Source of the DNA: Actinomycetes bacterium
GTDB lineage: Bacteria; Actinomycetota; Acidimicrobiia; Acidimicrobiales; RAAP-2
Assembly: GCA_021777285.1 (NCBI GenBank)
Contig: JAJYDR010000010.1
Span: 1-36,655 of the forward strand
DNA: 36,655 nucleotides
Reading direction: 5' to 3'
The notes beneath the pieces are model-generated. The model made no database searches and was not told where the DNA came from. It saw only the letters and a list, made by a program, of their open reading frames with translations. Positions 7,073 to 16,968 of this stretch are shown here, piece after piece. Position numbers and translations under genes: made by a program. Position 1 is the stretch's first letter, and each line of letters begins with the position of its first letter.

Positions 7073-10000
7073 CCGATCGCCCGCGTGAGCAGATCGGACT
7101 GTTCGGCGACGTGGATGAGCGAACTGCCCGTGGCGGGACTCGCCGACTCGGCGCGTGCCACGTGGCTCAGCGCCACCTCGCGCAGCTGGCGGTGCACCTG
7201 GTGGTGTACGAACGGCCACGCGCCCATGTTCTCGGGCTCTTCTTGGAGCCACACAACCTCGGCCAACTTCGGGTAGGACTCCAGAACCGCGTCGATGGCC
7301 GCGTGGGGCCACGGGTAGAGCTGCTCCACGCGCACGATGGCCACCTGATCGGCGCCAACCTCTGCGCGCCGCGCGAACGCCTCGTGGGCGATCTTGCCCG
7401 AGGCGAACACCACGCGGGTCACCCGGTCGTGCTCGGCACCCGGTTCGTCGAGCACCGTGTGGAACGATCCGTGCTCGAACTCGCTCAATGGTGAGCGCGT
7501 CTGGGTCGCGCGCAGCATCGACTTGGGCGTGAAGACGATGAGCGGCGTGACCACCTCGCGGGTCACCTGGCTGCGCAAGAGGTGAAAGTACTGGGCGGCG
7601 GTCGTCGGCTGGGCGATGCGCAGGTTGTTTCGCGCGCTCAGCGAGAGGAATCGCTCGATGCGTCCGCTCGAGTGCTCCGGCCCCTGGCCCTCGTAGCCGT
7701 GTGGCAGCAGCATCACGAGACCGGCGCGCTGTCCCCACTTGTCCTCGGCGGCGACGAGGAAGTTGTCGATGATGATCTCGGCGCCGTTGACGAAGTCGCC
7801 GAACTGCGCCTCCCAGGCGACGAGCGAGCGATTCGCCTCCACCGAGTAGCCGTACTCGAATCCCAGCGCCGCGTACTCGCTCAAGAACGAGTCGCGCACG
7901 GTGAACACGCCGGGCGCGTCGAGGTTGGCGAGGGGGATGAACTGGTCGCCGTTCTCGTAGTCGATGAGCGCCGCGTGGCGGTGCGAGAACGTGCCGCGGC
8001 GCGAGTCTTGGCCCATGAGCCGCACGTTGGTCCCGTCGGCGAGCAACGAGCCGAAGGCCAGCGCTTCGCCGAGGGCCCAGTCGACCTCGCCGCCCTCGAG
8101 CAGGGTGCGCCGCTGGGCGAACTGGCGCTCGAGCTTGGGGTGCACGGTGAATCCGTCGGGCGCGGACATCGTCGCCGACGCCACCGCCAGGAGCTGGTCC
8201 CGGGCGACACCGGTCTCGGGCGCCGGCGCGTCGGGGGTCACCTCGGCGACCGGGACGCCCTGGAGTGTCGGCACGGGAACCGTGCGCACCTCGTCGAGCA
8301 CGCTTTGTAGGCGCGCGTTGAACTCGTCGAGGGCCTGCTCGGCCGCCTCGAGCGAGATGTCGCCGCGTCGCACCAGGGTCTCGGTGTAGATCTTTCGCAC
8401 CGATCGCATCTGGTCGATGATCTTGTACATCTGGGGCTGGGTGTAACTCGGGTCGTCGCCCTCGTTGTGACCGTGGCGTCGGTAGCACACGATGTCGAGC
8501 ACCACGTCACGCTGAAACGTCTGGCGGTAGTCGAAGGCCAGCCGCGCCGCGCGAGCGCACGCCTCGGGGTCGTCGCCGTTCACGTGGAAGATCGGCGCCT
8601 GGATCATCTTGGCGACGTCGGTCGGATAGACGCTCGAGCGCGCCGACTCGGGCGCCGTGGTGAAGCCGACCTGGTTGTTGATGACGATGTGGATCGCGCC
8701 GCCGACGTGGTAGCCCGACAGCTGGGAGAGGTTCAGGGTCTCGGCGACCACCCCCTGGCCAGCGAAGGCCGCGTCACCGTGGACGAGGATAGACAGGTAG
8801 GGGTACTGCTCCACGGTCGCGTTGGGCGTCGAGCCGTCGCCGGGTCGCACGACCCGGTCCTGCTTGGCCCGCACGATGCCCTCCACCACCGGGCTGACCG
8901 CCTCCAGGTGCGAGGGGTTCGAGGCCATCGAGACGTCGATGGACTGGCCGCTCGCGTTGTAGAATGTCCCGTTGGCGCCCTTGTGATACTTCACGTCCCC
9001 GCTGCCCTGGACGCTCTCGGGGTCGAGATTGCCCTCGAACTCCGAGAAGATGTCGCTGTAGGACTTGCCGACGATATTGGCGAGCACGTTCAGCCGGCCG
9101 CGGTGCGCCATGCCGATCACAGCCTCGCGGACGCCGTCGTCGGCGGCGGCGTCCAGGATCGCCTGCAGGGCGACGATGGTCGACTCGGCACCTTCGAGCC
9201 CGAATCGCTTCTGGCCGACGTAGCGCGAGTGCAGGAACCGCTCGAAGACCTCGGCCTCATTGAGCGCCCCGAGCACCCGACGCTGCCCGTTCTCGTCGAG
9301 CGACGCCGTGACGCCCTCGACCCGGGCCTGGATCCACCGCTTCTGTGCGGGGTCCATGATGTGGCCGTACTCGATGCCCGTCGTGCGGCAGTAGGCGTCG
9401 CGCAGAATGTCGAGGATCTCCTGGAGTGTCGCCTCGTCGCGTCCCGCGAGCCCGCCGGTTACGAAGCGCCGCGGCAGGTCCCAGATCGAGAGTCCGTAGG
9501 TGGCCAGCTCGAGCTCGTCGTGCATCGGCGGCGGATCGCTGTGCAGGGGGTCCAGGTGCGCGTAGAGGTGGCCGCGCACGCGGTACATGTTGATCAGCTC
9601 TTGCACCCTGATCTGCTTGAGGATGCGCTCGGACTCATCCCCGGCGACCGACGGGTTGTGGTCCTTCGCCCACCGCGACGGCTCGTAGGGGATGCCGAGC
9701 GACGAGAACACCTCGTCGTAGAAGTGGTGCCCACCGGTCAGACAGTCGGCGACGTACTTGAGGAACAGGCCGGACTCCGCACCCTGGATGATGCGGTGGT
9801 CGTACGTGGAGGTCAGATTCATGACCTTGCCGACGCCGAACTCGGCCAGCGCGCGAGGGTCCGCCGCCTCGAAGCCCGGGGGCCACGTGAGCGCCCCGAC
9901 GCCGATGATCGCACCCTGACCCGGCATCAGGCGCGGCACCGACTGGACCGTGCCCAACGTGCCCGGGTTGGTGAGCGATACCGAGGCCCCGACGAAGTCG

Positions 10001-10677
10001 TCAGCGCCGATCTTGCCGGCGTGGACCTTGCGGATGAGGTCCTCGTAGGCGAGCAGGAACGTCCGGAAGTCCATGGCGTCGGCGTCTCGAATGACCGGGA
10101 CCAGCAGATTGCGCGACCCGTCGCTCTTCTCGACGTCGACCGCGAGGCCCAGGCCAACGTGATCGTGGCGCACGATCCCCGGCGTCCCCTTCTCGTCGAC
10201 CGCGTCCACGAACGTGGCGTTCAAAGACGGGATGGCCACGAGCCCTTTGATGATGGCGAACGCGATGAGGTGGGTGAAGGAGACCTTGGCGCCGCTCGCC
10301 CGGCTGAGCGACTCGTTGAGGGCCGACCGGTTGATCTCGAGCAGCCTCGCCGAGACCGTGCGAACACTCGTGGCGGTCGGGACGGCGAGGCTGGCGGTCA
10401 TGTTGGACACGATGCGCGCCGCCGCACCGCGCAGCGGGGTCGCCGCATCGTTTACTTCGAAGGCAACGGGGCTCGGCGCCACCGGTCGGGTGGCAACCGC
10501 CGAGGCCACCGTTGGCACCGTCGACCGCTGGTAGTCGGCGAAGAACTCACGCCAACTAGCCGAGACCGACTCGGGGTCGGCAAGGAATCGGTCGTACATG
10601 TCGTCCACGAGCCAGGCGTTGGGACCGAAGGACCCCTTGACTGGCGCGGATGAAGGGTTAGAAGGTGGCGTCGTCAC
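7069..10677 (-). CDS. kgd: Multifunctional 2-oxoglutarate metabolism enzyme (2-oxoglutarate dehydrogenase E1 with N-terminal succinyltransferase domain)
   Basis: Actinobacterial fusion enzyme that decarboxylates and oxidises 2-oxoglutarate in the TCA cycle together with E3 and a lipoyl E2 partner encoded elsewhere. It has 1202 residues, against 1231 in M. tuberculosis Kgd. The N-terminal anchor ([15 protein letters not shown], 17-31) precedes a short spacer and an E2-type acyltransferase domain ending in the DHRIIQG motif (293-299), with no lipoyl domain. The E1 part from about 345 contains [28 protein letters not shown] and [14 protein letters not shown], followed by the transketolase-like C terminus ([10 protein letters not shown]). 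GTG at 10677 follows a -10 box by 6 nt. It is first in a tightly overlapped four-gene operon with the NYN nuclease, the FabZ-like protein and xthA. Confidence 0.97.
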   Translation of the reverse strand: MTTPPSNPSSAPVKGSFGPNAWLVDDMYDRFLADPESVSASWREFFADYQRSTVPTVASAVATRPVAPSPVAFEVNDAATPLRGAAARIVSNMTASLAVPTATSVRTVSARLLEINRSALNESLSRASGAKVSFTHLIAFAIIKGLVAIPSLNATFVDAVDEKGTPGIVRHDHVGLGLAVDVEKSDGSRNLLVPVIRDADAMDFRTFLLAYEDLIRKVHAGKIGADDFVGASVSLTNPGTLGTVQSVPRLMPGQGAIIGVGALTWPPGFEAADPRALAEFGVGKVMNLTSTYDHRIIQGAESGLFLKYVADCLTGGHHFYDEVFSSLGIPYEPSRWAKDHNPSVAGDESERILKQIRVQELINMYRVRGHLYAHLDPLHSDPPPMHDELELATYGLSIWDLPRRFVTGGLAGRDEATLQEILDILRDAYCRTTGIEYGHIMDPAQKRWIQARVEGVTASLDENGQRRVLGALNEAEVFERFLHSRYVGQKRFGLEGAESTIVALQAILDAAADDGVREAVIGMAHRGRLNVLANIVGKSYSDIFSEFEGNLDPESVQGSGDVKYHKGANGTFYNASGQSIDVSMASNPSHLEAVSPVVEGIVRAKQDRVVRPGDGSTPNATVEQYPYLSILVHGDAAFAGQGVVAETLNLSQLSGYHVGGAIHIVINNQVGFTTAPESARSSVYPTDVAKMIQAPIFHVNGDDPEACARAARLAFDYRQTFQRDVVLDIVCYRRHGHNEGDDPSYTQPQMYKIIDQMRSVRKIYTETLVRRGDISLEAAEQALDEFNARLQSVLDEVRTVPVPTLQGVPVAEVTPDAPAPETGVARDQLLAVASATMSAPDGFTVHPKLERQFAQRRTLLEGGEVDWALGEALAFGSLLADGTNVRLMGQDSRRGTFSHRHAALIDYENGDQFIPLANLDAPGVFTVRDSFLSEYAALGFEYGYSVEANRSLVAWEAQFGDFVNGAEIIIDNFLVAAEDKWGQRAGLVMLLPHGYEGQGPEHSSGRIERFLSLSARNNLRIAQPTTAAQYFHLLRSQVTREVVTPLIVFTPKSMLRATQTRSPLSEFEHGSFHTVLDEPGAEHDRVTRVVFASGKIAHEAFARRAEVGADQVAIVRVEQLYPWPHAAIDAVLESYPKLAEVVWLQEEPENMGAWPFVHHQVHRQLREVALSHVARAESASPATGSSLIHVAEQSDLLTRAIG

Positions 10678-10683
10678 CCCACC

Positions 10684-10689
10684 AGCCTA
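10684..10689 (-). promoter_or_regulatory. -10 box of a likely leaderless promoter for kgd
   Basis: On the minus strand TAGGCT ends 6 nt before the GTG start of kgd at 10677, without a ribosome binding site. It faces the divergent box at 10738, so a 72-nt spacer holds two outward promoters. Confidence 0.5.
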
Positions 10690-10737
10690 GGGCCCGCGCG
10701 CCCCGTTTGAATTGGGCGACGCGCCGACAAGGGCCGG

Positions 10738-10743
10738 TAGATT
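10738..10743 (+). promoter_or_regulatory. -10 box of a likely leaderless promoter for the alpha/beta hydrolase
   Basis: TAGATT ends 6 nt before GTG at 10750. The intervening six bases contain no Shine-Dalgarno sequence. Confidence 0.5.
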
Positions 10744-10749
10744 GCCTAC

Positions 10750-11553
10750 GTGACCTCAGTGGACCCGCCCCGCGGACTCCGTGCCGCCCCGTCGCCGGTG
10801 TCGGGCCTCGCCGTCGCCGAGCGCCGCGTCGACGATCCGCTCGCGACGCTGATCTGCGTGCACGGCGGCCTCGATCGCGGTGGCTCGTTCGCTCGACTCG
10901 CTCGACGTATCGATCGCTTCGACGTCGTTGCGTATGACCGGCGCGGGTACCAGGGCTCGAGGAGGGCGGGGCCCGCCACGCTCACCGGTCACATTGACGA
11001 CCTCATCGCCTTGGCTCGTGCTGAGGCGTCGCGTCACCCCGTGATCGTCTTCGGCCACAGCTTCGGCGGCTTGGTCAGTTTCGGGGCCGCACTGCGCGAC
11101 CCGTCACTCTTCGCGCAACTGATCAATTACGAGGCACCTCTGCCTTGGGTGCTCGAGCGCGAACACCGTCGGGTCGACCCCGGGGCCGACCCAGCCGAGG
11201 AGGCCGAGCGCTTCTTCAAGCGGATGGTCTCGGTAGAGACGTGGGAGCGACTCAGTACGGCCGAGCGCGATTCACGCCGTCACGACGGACCGGCCCTCGT
11301 CGCCGACCTCGCGGTACTGAGCCAGCCAGAACCCTTCCACGTCGTTGACGTTGCCGTGCCGACGATCTACGCCTTCGGCGACTGGGCGCGTGCGCCCTAC
11401 TACCGCCAGTTGACCGCGATCCTGCACTCGGCGAACCCCCTCATCAGCGGAGTTGAATTGTCCAAGGCCGGTCATGGCGCGCATCTCAGCCACCCCGATC
11501 AACTCGCCCGCTTGATCGAAGAAGTCTGGACGGACCGATGCGCGTCGGCCTGA
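10750..11553 (+). CDS. Alpha/beta-fold hydrolase
   Basis: Serine hydrolase of 267 residues with the canonical alpha/beta-hydrolase layout: oxyanion strand VHGG (37-40), nucleophile elbow GHSFGG with Ser104 (102-107), a lid region (about 135-190), an acidic residue after the sixth strand (YAFGDW) and a catalytic His near 242 (KAGHGAHLSHP). The substrate cannot be predicted. GTG at 10750 is chosen for the 6-nt distance to TAGATT. The 3' end overlaps the downstream epimerase gene by 16 nt, so the two are probably one transcript. It is divergent from kgd across a 72-nt spacer. Confidence 0.88.
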   Translation: MTSVDPPRGLRAAPSPVSGLAVAERRVDDPLATLICVHGGLDRGGSFARLARRIDRFDVVAYDRRGYQGSRRAGPATLTGHIDDLIALARAEASRHPVIVFGHSFGGLVSFGAALRDPSLFAQLINYEAPLPWVLEREHRRVDPGADPAEEAERFFKRMVSVETWERLSTAERDSRRHDGPALVADLAVLSQPEPFHVVDVAVPTIYAFGDWARAPYYRQLTAILHSANPLISGVELSKAGHGAHLSHPDQLARLIEEVWTDRCASA

Positions 11554-12446
11554 CAGGAGCCTCGGGTCTAATCGGCGCCGCAACCGCAGCCGCCTTGCGC
11601 GAGCGCGGCGATTCCGTTGTCACCTTCGTTCGACCCGGCACTGCTGCGCCCACTGGCGAGACGATTCGCTGGGACCCGGCCGCCGACATCCTCGATGACG
11701 ACGACCTGCGCCGCGTCGGCGGCCTTGACGCGATTATCAATTTGGCGGGCGCCGGCATCGGCGATCGGCGCTGGAGCGCTGATCGCAAGGCACTCATCCT
11801 CCAGTCCCGTCTCGCATCCACGGCGCTCGTGGTGCGCGCGATTCAGGGTTTGCCCAGTGGTGTCGGCGTCCTCGCCAGTGCCTCGGCGATTGGCTACTAC
11901 GGCTCGCGCGGCGCCGAACGACTCGACGAGACTTCCACGAGCGGCGATGACTTTCTCGCCCACGTCTGTCGCTCCTGGGAAGATGCTGCCCAGCCTGCGA
12001 GTGACCTCGGCACCGTCGTGTCGACGTTACGCACCGGTATCGTGCTGAGTGGCGCCGGCGGTGCGCTCAAGCGCCAGCTGCCCCTCTTTAAGGCTGGTCT
12101 CGGCGGGATTCTGGGTGACGGTCGCCAGTGGATCAGTCCTATTTCCCTGGTCGACGAGGTGCGGGCGATCCTCTCGCTCGTTGACCAGCCTCACGTCGGT
12201 CCGGTGAATCTCACCGCGCCTGACCAGGTCACCAATCGCGACTTCACCCGAGCGCTCGCTCGAGCACTCAAGCGCCCGGCGGTGCTTCGCGTGCCGACCT
12301 TCGCCCTGGCACTCGTTCTCGGCACCGACCTCGCCCGCGGAGCGGTCCTCGCCAGTCAGCGCGTCGAGCCGGCCATCTTGCTCGAGCGCGGCTTCCGTTT
12401 CACCCACCCGACGACCACGGAGATGCTGGGCGCGGCGCTGCGCTAA
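11538..12446 (+). CDS. TIGR01777-family NAD(P)-dependent epimerase/dehydratase-like protein (YfcH type)
   Basis: Extended short-chain-dehydrogenase-like protein of 302 residues. The N-terminal Rossmann motif is GLTGASGLIGAATAAAL. It is followed by INLAGAGIGDRRW and SASAIGYYGSRG, which mark the TIGR01777 family (E. coli YfcH). The C-terminal DUF1731-like part reads VNLTAPDQVTNRDFTRALA and ends FTHPTTTEMLGAAL. The family has been linked loosely to division (SulA-like naming), but the reaction is unknown. ATG at 11538 lies inside the end of the alpha/beta hydrolase gene, consistent with translational coupling. Confidence 0.92.
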   Translation: MRVGLTGASGLIGAATAAALRERGDSVVTFVRPGTAAPTGETIRWDPAADILDDDDLRRVGGLDAIINLAGAGIGDRRWSADRKALILQSRLASTALVVRAIQGLPSGVGVLASASAIGYYGSRGAERLDETSTSGDDFLAHVCRSWEDAAQPASDLGTVVSTLRTGIVLSGAGGALKRQLPLFKAGLGGILGDGRQWISPISLVDEVRAILSLVDQPHVGPVNLTAPDQVTNRDFTRALARALKRPAVLRVPTFALALVLGTDLARGAVLASQRVEPAILLERGFRFTHPTTTEMLGAALR

Positions 12447-12770
12447 TAGGGGAATTTACCGTCGGGTATGGCGCCGCGCGCGGTCCATATTTAGGGTGTT
12501 CGGCGAGGCACAACGGGACACTGCAGCGCCTCGCACTATTCGCTCCATCGACGCGTTTGATGACGCGTGTGTGCACCGACGCGACCATGAACTTGCACGA
12601 CGTATTGTTACTTAGCAGGTCAGCGCACCTTTCTGGACAGTTATTTTTCACTGTGAATTGTTGTTCCTGCCACCCCGTTCCAACATAAGAGTGGGATAAG
12701 GTGAGTTCATCGTCACAAAAGGTGGCGAGAACTGGGCACAGCGATGTGTCCACTAGGGGAGGTTGATTCA
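12447..12770 (+). other. 324-nt intergenic leader/promoter region upstream of the first peptide-binding protein
   Basis: No supported gene: a minus-strand open frame crosses it but has no family features. The stretch is clearly richer in A+T than its neighbours, especially 12590-12710. It contains two ACGCGT palindromes (12551-12556 and 12563-12568) whose GACGCG core recurs at 12578. Two weak promoter candidates are a TGGACA box near 12633 followed 17 nt later by ATTGTT, and TAAGGT at 12697-12702. I infer a regulated promoter with a moderately long leader. Confidence 0.4.
12755..12762 (+). promoter_or_regulatory. Ribosome binding site deciding the start of the first peptide-binding protein
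   Basis: AGGGGAGG lies 8 nt before ATG at 12771. This favours that ATG over the earlier in-frame ATG at 12744, and the resulting N terminus is a clean signal peptide. Confidence 0.75.
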
Positions 12771-14600
12771 ATGAATGTTCGTCGAAGTTTGCGACTCGGC
12801 GCAACGCTGGCCCTCTCGGCCAGTTCGTTAGCGCTGGGTCTTACACTGGCAAGTCAGGGCCCAAGCGGTGCCTCTGCGCCTAAGGGAACGATTACGTTCG
12901 CCGAAGCGCCGCAGACACCACCGAACTACATCTTTCCGTATGTCGGATTCGCGAACTTCTCTGTCTCAACCCTGAACCAGTTCCAAATGCTGATGTTCCG
13001 CCCGATGTACTGGTTCGGTATGGGTACCTCGCCGGCCTTCGTGCCCAGTGTTTCCCTGGCCTATCCGCCGCAGTGGAGCAACAACAACACCAAGCTCGTC
13101 ATCAAGATGAAGGGCTGGAAGTTCGCTGACGGTCAGACGGTCAACGCCCAGTCAGTCATGTTCTTCCTCAACCTGTACAAGGCTGACCCGAAGGCCTACG
13201 CCGGCTACGTTCCTGGTTACGGTATTCCGGACCAGGTGACGAGTGCGTCGGGCTCGGGCAACGTCGTGACGATGACCTTCAACAAGCCGATCAACAAGGG
13301 TTGGTTGCTCTACAACTACCTCTCTGAGATCACACCGTTCCCGGACTCGTGGGACATCACGGCTCCCGGCACGCCTTCGACCTGTGCCACTGGCGCGTTC
13401 GGCGCGGCAGCGACCGACACGGCGTGCAAGGCCGTCGAGGCCTACCTGGACGCTCAGTCATCCAAGATCAGCACCTACACCGACTCCATGTGGCAGAGCG
13501 GCGTTGACGGCCCGTGGAAGTTGGCCGCGATGGACACCCTCGGCAACGTGACCTTCGTGCCGAACCCCAACTACTCGGGCCCGCAGAAGGCCCAGGTCGC
13601 CATGGTCAAGGAAGTGCCGTTCGCCTCGGCCGCGGCTGAGCTCAACGCACTGCGTGCGGGCACGCTCGACCTCGGGTACGTGGACTCGACGCAGATCACC
13701 GCGCCGGCTCCGGGCATCGGCAAGGCCGGTCCGAACCTCGCCGCACTCGCGGGCAAGTACAACCTGAGCTCGGGTCTCTCGTGGGCTTACAACTACGACC
13801 CGCTGAACTTCGCCAAGAGCAACCCGCTCCAGTCGGTGTTCAAGCAGTTGTACTTCCGCCAGGCGCTGCAGATGTCGACTGACCAGAATGGGATCATCAA
13901 CAAGATCTTCAAGGGCTACGGCATTCCGACCTACAGCCCGGTTCCCTACGGCACGCCCGCGTCCATCTCTGGAACGGTCAAGAACCCGTATCCGTTCAGC
14001 CTCAAGAAGGCCAAGGCGCTCCTGACGTCGCACGGTTGGGCGATGCGCGGTGGCGTGCTGACTTGTGTCAAGCCCGGTGCGAGCGCCTCGACGTGCGGCG
14101 CTGGCGTCAAGGCCGGCACCAAGTTGAACCTCACACTTGAGTACGTCTCGGGTGCGCCCGCGGTCACCGACACGGTGAACGCCGAGGTCTCGGACTGGAA
14201 GACCATTGGTATCAACACCACGACGTCGACGAACACGTTCAACAACGTCATCAGTGGCTGTGGCCAGTCGGGCACCCAGAAGTGGGAGATCTGCACCTGG
14301 GGTGCGGGCTGGATCTACGCGCCTGACTACTACCCGTCGGGTGAAGAACTGCTCATGACCGGTGCCGGTTCGAACAACGGCAGCTACTCGAACCCCCGGA
14401 TGGACGCCATCATCAAGGCGACCTTCTCGGGCAACTCGACGCTGACCGAGTACGCACGGTACGCCGCGCAGCAGGTCCCGACGCTCTACCAGCCGACCCA
14501 GACGCCGATTGGTGAGGTCATCAAGACCCTGAAGGGCCCCAAGTCAGCTCTCGTTCCGAGCGTCTTGCAGAACTTCATGCCGGAGTACCTGCACTTCTAA
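12771..14600 (+). CDS. Extracellular solute-binding protein family 5 (oligopeptide/dipeptide ABC transporter)
   Basis: Secreted binding protein of 609 residues for a peptide-type ABC importer. It has an export signal (basic MNVRRSLRLG, then an Ala/Leu/Ser-rich hydrophobic stretch ending near GASA, about residue 36) without a lipobox cysteine, so it is not an obvious lipoprotein. Family-5 features include the TPNYIFPY-like start, WKFADGQTVNAQSVMFFLN (a typical SBP_bac_5 segment) and GVDGPWKL. It is a paralogue of the minus-strand binding protein at 20376-22178: both share PNYI-PY/F, a GVDGPW block, an HGW/LTC block and a similar C terminus. It is followed by a very strong terminator and then the double ATPase gene. 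The ligand is unknown. Confidence 0.92.
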   Translation: MNVRRSLRLGATLALSASSLALGLTLASQGPSGASAPKGTITFAEAPQTPPNYIFPYVGFANFSVSTLNQFQMLMFRPMYWFGMGTSPAFVPSVSLAYPPQWSNNNTKLVIKMKGWKFADGQTVNAQSVMFFLNLYKADPKAYAGYVPGYGIPDQVTSASGSGNVVTMTFNKPINKGWLLYNYLSEITPFPDSWDITAPGTPSTCATGAFGAAATDTACKAVEAYLDAQSSKISTYTDSMWQSGVDGPWKLAAMDTLGNVTFVPNPNYSGPQKAQVAMVKEVPFASAAAELNALRAGTLDLGYVDSTQITAPAPGIGKAGPNLAALAGKYNLSSGLSWAYNYDPLNFAKSNPLQSVFKQLYFRQALQMSTDQNGIINKIFKGYGIPTYSPVPYGTPASISGTVKNPYPFSLKKAKALLTSHGWAMRGGVLTCVKPGASASTCGAGVKAGTKLNLTLEYVSGAPAVTDTVNAEVSDWKTIGINTTTSTNTFNNVISGCGQSGTQKWEICTWGAGWIYAPDYYPSGEELLMTGAGSNNGSYSNPRMDAIIKATFSGNSTLTEYARYAAQQVPTLYQPTQTPIGEVIKTLKGPKSALVPSVLQNFMPEYLHF

Positions 14601-14621
14601 ACGAGGTACCGTCGAACTCTG

Positions 14622-14666
14622 ACGTGAAAAAGCTCCCGGTCCTAGCGACCGGGAGCTTTTTCACGT
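14622..14666 (+). terminator. Strong intrinsic terminator after the first peptide-binding protein
   Basis: A perfect 20-bp stem pairs 14622-14641 with 14647-14666 around a 5-nt loop. The GC-rich core (agctcccggtc and its complement) is flanked by an A-run on the left and a T-run on the right, so it can work in both directions. It starts 22 nt after the stop codon. A second 9-bp hairpin without a T-run follows at 14674-14703. Confidence 0.92.
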
Positions 14667-14883
14667 TGCCGTAGCCCCTCTGCTCGCCTGCGATCAGAGG
14701 GGCCGTAATCGGCCTCTCACGGCGCCCACTGCACTACTCGGACTCAACCACAGGAACCAAGAATTGACCGGTCTCATTGCGATGTTTTTGGACCCCTAAC
14801 ATCCCGGCAAACATATTGAGTGCGAACGGTTCAAAATGACCGTAGATTTGCCGTTCCGCCCATGGGGCAAGTCCGTCATTGGC

Positions 14884-14889
14884 TAGACT
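14884..14889 (+). promoter_or_regulatory. -10 box of a likely leaderless or near-leaderless promoter for the double ABC ATPase
   Basis: TAGACT lies 8 nt before ATG at 14898 with no Shine-Dalgarno sequence between. It supports this ATG over the in-frame start at 14820 and implies transcription independent of the upstream binding-protein gene, which is closed by a terminator. Confidence 0.45.
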
Positions 14890-14897
14890 CGTTTCCC

Positions 14898-16907
14898 ATG
14901 TCGCCGTTGCTTTCGGTTTCGAATTTGAAGGTCCAATTCACGACTCGCCAGTCATTCGCGACTGCCGTTGATGACTTCTCGATGGATATCGAGCCCGGCG
15001 AATGCGTCGGGCTCGTCGGGGAGTCAGGCTGTGGCAAGACGACCTCCGGTCTCGCGATCATGCGACTCCTGCCGGGCAGTGGTCACATCACGGCCGGCTC
15101 GATCATGTTCGATGGCGTCAACCTCCTCGACCTCTCCGAGCGCGACATGCAGCGCCAGCGCGGACGCACCGTAGCGCTCATCCCTCAGGACCCCATGAGC
15201 TCGCTCAACCCGACGACGAGGATCGGTGCGCAGATCGCCGAGGGTCTGCGTATCCACACCGGGGCCAGTGAAGCCGACGCCCGGCGCCGGGCGATCGAGG
15301 TGCTCGAGATGGTCGAGATGCCTCGCCCCGCGGAGCGTCTGAACCAGTACCCATTCGAACTTTCCGGTGGACTGCGCCAGCGCGTCATCATCGCCATGGG
15401 CCTCGTGTGCTCACCCAAGCTCCTCATTGCCGACGAGCCGACGACCGCGCTCGATGTGACGATCCAGGCACAGATCCTGGACCTGCTCGACCGGCTGCGC
15501 AGTGAGCTCAACATGGGCGTCCTGCTGATCACCCACGACATGGGCGTCATCGCCGGGCGAGCCAATCGTGTCGTCGTGATGTACGGCGGCCGTAAGGTCG
15601 AAGAAGCCACGACGGACACACTGTTCTCGTCGATGCACCACCCCTACGCCCAGGCGCTGCTCGCGTCGATGCCCAGCATCGAGACCGCCTCCAAGACCCA
15701 CCTCACCTCGATCCCGGGACTGCCGCCGGACCTGACCAAGGAGATCGTCGGGTGCCGATTCGCACCGCGGTGCCAGTACGCCCAGGACGACTGCTGGGTC
15801 AACGATCCGATGTTCACCGGAGCCGGTGGACACGGCTTCGCGTGCTTCCACCCCGTTGACGGGCCCCGCGTCGAGACGCGCGTTGACGAGACCGCGTCGG
15901 CGACTGCCGCGTCACAAACCGAGATCCTGCGGGTGGAGAACCTCGTCAAGGAGTTCCCCATCAAGCGCGGTCTCATCCGACGCAAGGTCGGCGCGATCCA
16001 CGCCGTGTCCGACATCTCCTTCACCATCAAAGAGGGTGAGACGTTCGGCCTCGTTGGCGAGTCGGGCTGTGGCAAGACCACGGTGGGCCGCTTGATTGTC
16101 GGTCTCGAGGACATCACCGGCGGCACCATTTCCTTCCAGGGCACCAAGGTGTCGGGCAAGGGACACAAGCCCACCACCCAAGAGCGGCGCGACCGCCAGA
16201 TGATGTTCCAAGACCCGTACTCGTCACTCAACCCGCGCATGAAGGTGGGCGAGGTCATCCGCGAACCCTTGGCCATCCACAACGAGGGCACTAAGGCCGA
16301 GCAGCGTCGACGCGTCTCGGAGTTGCTGCTCACGGTGGGCCTCGAGCCGTCCGCGGCTGACCGGTACCCCCACGAGTTCTCGGGTGGCCAGCGCCAGCGA
16401 ATCGGCCTCGCCCGAGCCATCGCCCTCAACCCGAAGCTCGTCATCGCCGACGAACCCGTTTCGGCACTTGACGTCTCGATCCAGGCCCAGATCCTCAACC
16501 TGATGAAGGATCTCCAGCGCGAGCACGGGCTCTCCTACGTCATGATCAGCCACGACCTGGCCGTGGTGTACTACATGGCCGACTCCATCGGCGTCATGTA
16601 CCTCGGCAAGCTCGTCGAGATCGGCGACGCGGAGTCCGTCTTCCGCCAGCCGGCCCACCCCTACACCCAGGGTCTCCTTGACGCGGTCCCGGTCCCCGAC
16701 CCGCAGGCCTCGCGGCTCCGCCGTGGCAACCAGGTGAAGGGTGAGCTCCCCTCGCCCGTCGATCCGCCGTCGGGCTGCCGGTTCCGCACCCGGTGCCCGC
16801 GGGCTCAAGACATCTGCACCAACGAAGAGCCCCAGTTCCAAAACTTCAGTGAGACGCACCGCGCAGCCTGCCACTTCCCGCTGCAGACGCCGGTATCCAT
16901 CCGTTAG
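14898..16907 (+). CDS. Fused double ATP-binding protein of an oligopeptide/dipeptide ABC transporter (DppD-DppF type)
   Basis: Cytoplasmic ATPase of 669 residues carrying two complete nucleotide-binding domains that would energise one peptide importer. Domain 1 has Walker [13 protein letters not shown] (near residue 41), signature LSGGLRQR and Walker [15 protein letters not shown]. Domain 2 (from about 340) has [20 protein letters not shown] and [14 protein letters not shown]. Each is followed by the oligopeptide-type C-terminal extension with clustered cysteines ([15 protein letters not shown] and [15 protein letters not shown]). Both halves look catalytically intact. The likely partners are the permeases at 18277-20162 on the other strand. 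ATG at 14898 is chosen for homology and the -10 box; the frame is also open upstream to 14820. Confidence 0.95.
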   Translation: MSPLLSVSNLKVQFTTRQSFATAVDDFSMDIEPGECVGLVGESGCGKTTSGLAIMRLLPGSGHITAGSIMFDGVNLLDLSERDMQRQRGRTVALIPQDPMSSLNPTTRIGAQIAEGLRIHTGASEADARRRAIEVLEMVEMPRPAERLNQYPFELSGGLRQRVIIAMGLVCSPKLLIADEPTTALDVTIQAQILDLLDRLRSELNMGVLLITHDMGVIAGRANRVVVMYGGRKVEEATTDTLFSSMHHPYAQALLASMPSIETASKTHLTSIPGLPPDLTKEIVGCRFAPRCQYAQDDCWVNDPMFTGAGGHGFACFHPVDGPRVETRVDETASATAASQTEILRVENLVKEFPIKRGLIRRKVGAIHAVSDISFTIKEGETFGLVGESGCGKTTVGRLIVGLEDITGGTISFQGTKVSGKGHKPTTQERRDRQMMFQDPYSSLNPRMKVGEVIREPLAIHNEGTKAEQRRRVSELLLTVGLEPSAADRYPHEFSGGQRQRIGLARAIALNPKLVIADEPVSALDVSIQAQILNLMKDLQREHGLSYVMISHDLAVVYYMADSIGVMYLGKLVEIGDAESVFRQPAHPYTQGLLDAVPVPDPQASRLRRGNQVKGELPSPVDPPSGCRFRTRCPRAQDICTNEEPQFQNFSETHRAACHFPLQTPVSIR

Positions 16908-16956
16908 GTGCCGCCAGCGACGGTCGCGAGCGGCCGGTCGTGACGAATTGGAAAAG

Positions 16957-16962
16957 TAGCCT
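16957..16962 (+). promoter_or_regulatory. -10 box of a likely leaderless promoter for the DUF2332 gene
   Basis: TAGCCT ends 6 nt before GTG at 16969. No ribosome binding site is present. Confidence 0.5.
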
Positions 16963-16968
16963 CGACTC

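Noticed and set aside
7073..8488. N-terminal extension of the NYN protein to 876 residues
   Set aside because: The extension runs in another frame through kgd, is Arg/Pro/Gly-rich and has no domain. The GTG at 7072 forms a normal GTGA junction.
8467..10653. 728-residue plus-strand frame opposite kgd
   Set aside because: Antisense to strongly conserved E1/E2 sequence; composition typical of a GC shadow; no domain recognised.
12400..12804. 134-residue minus-strand frame in the leader of the first binding protein
   Set aside because: No family resemblance, spans the promoter region and two gene ends, and has no convincing start signal.
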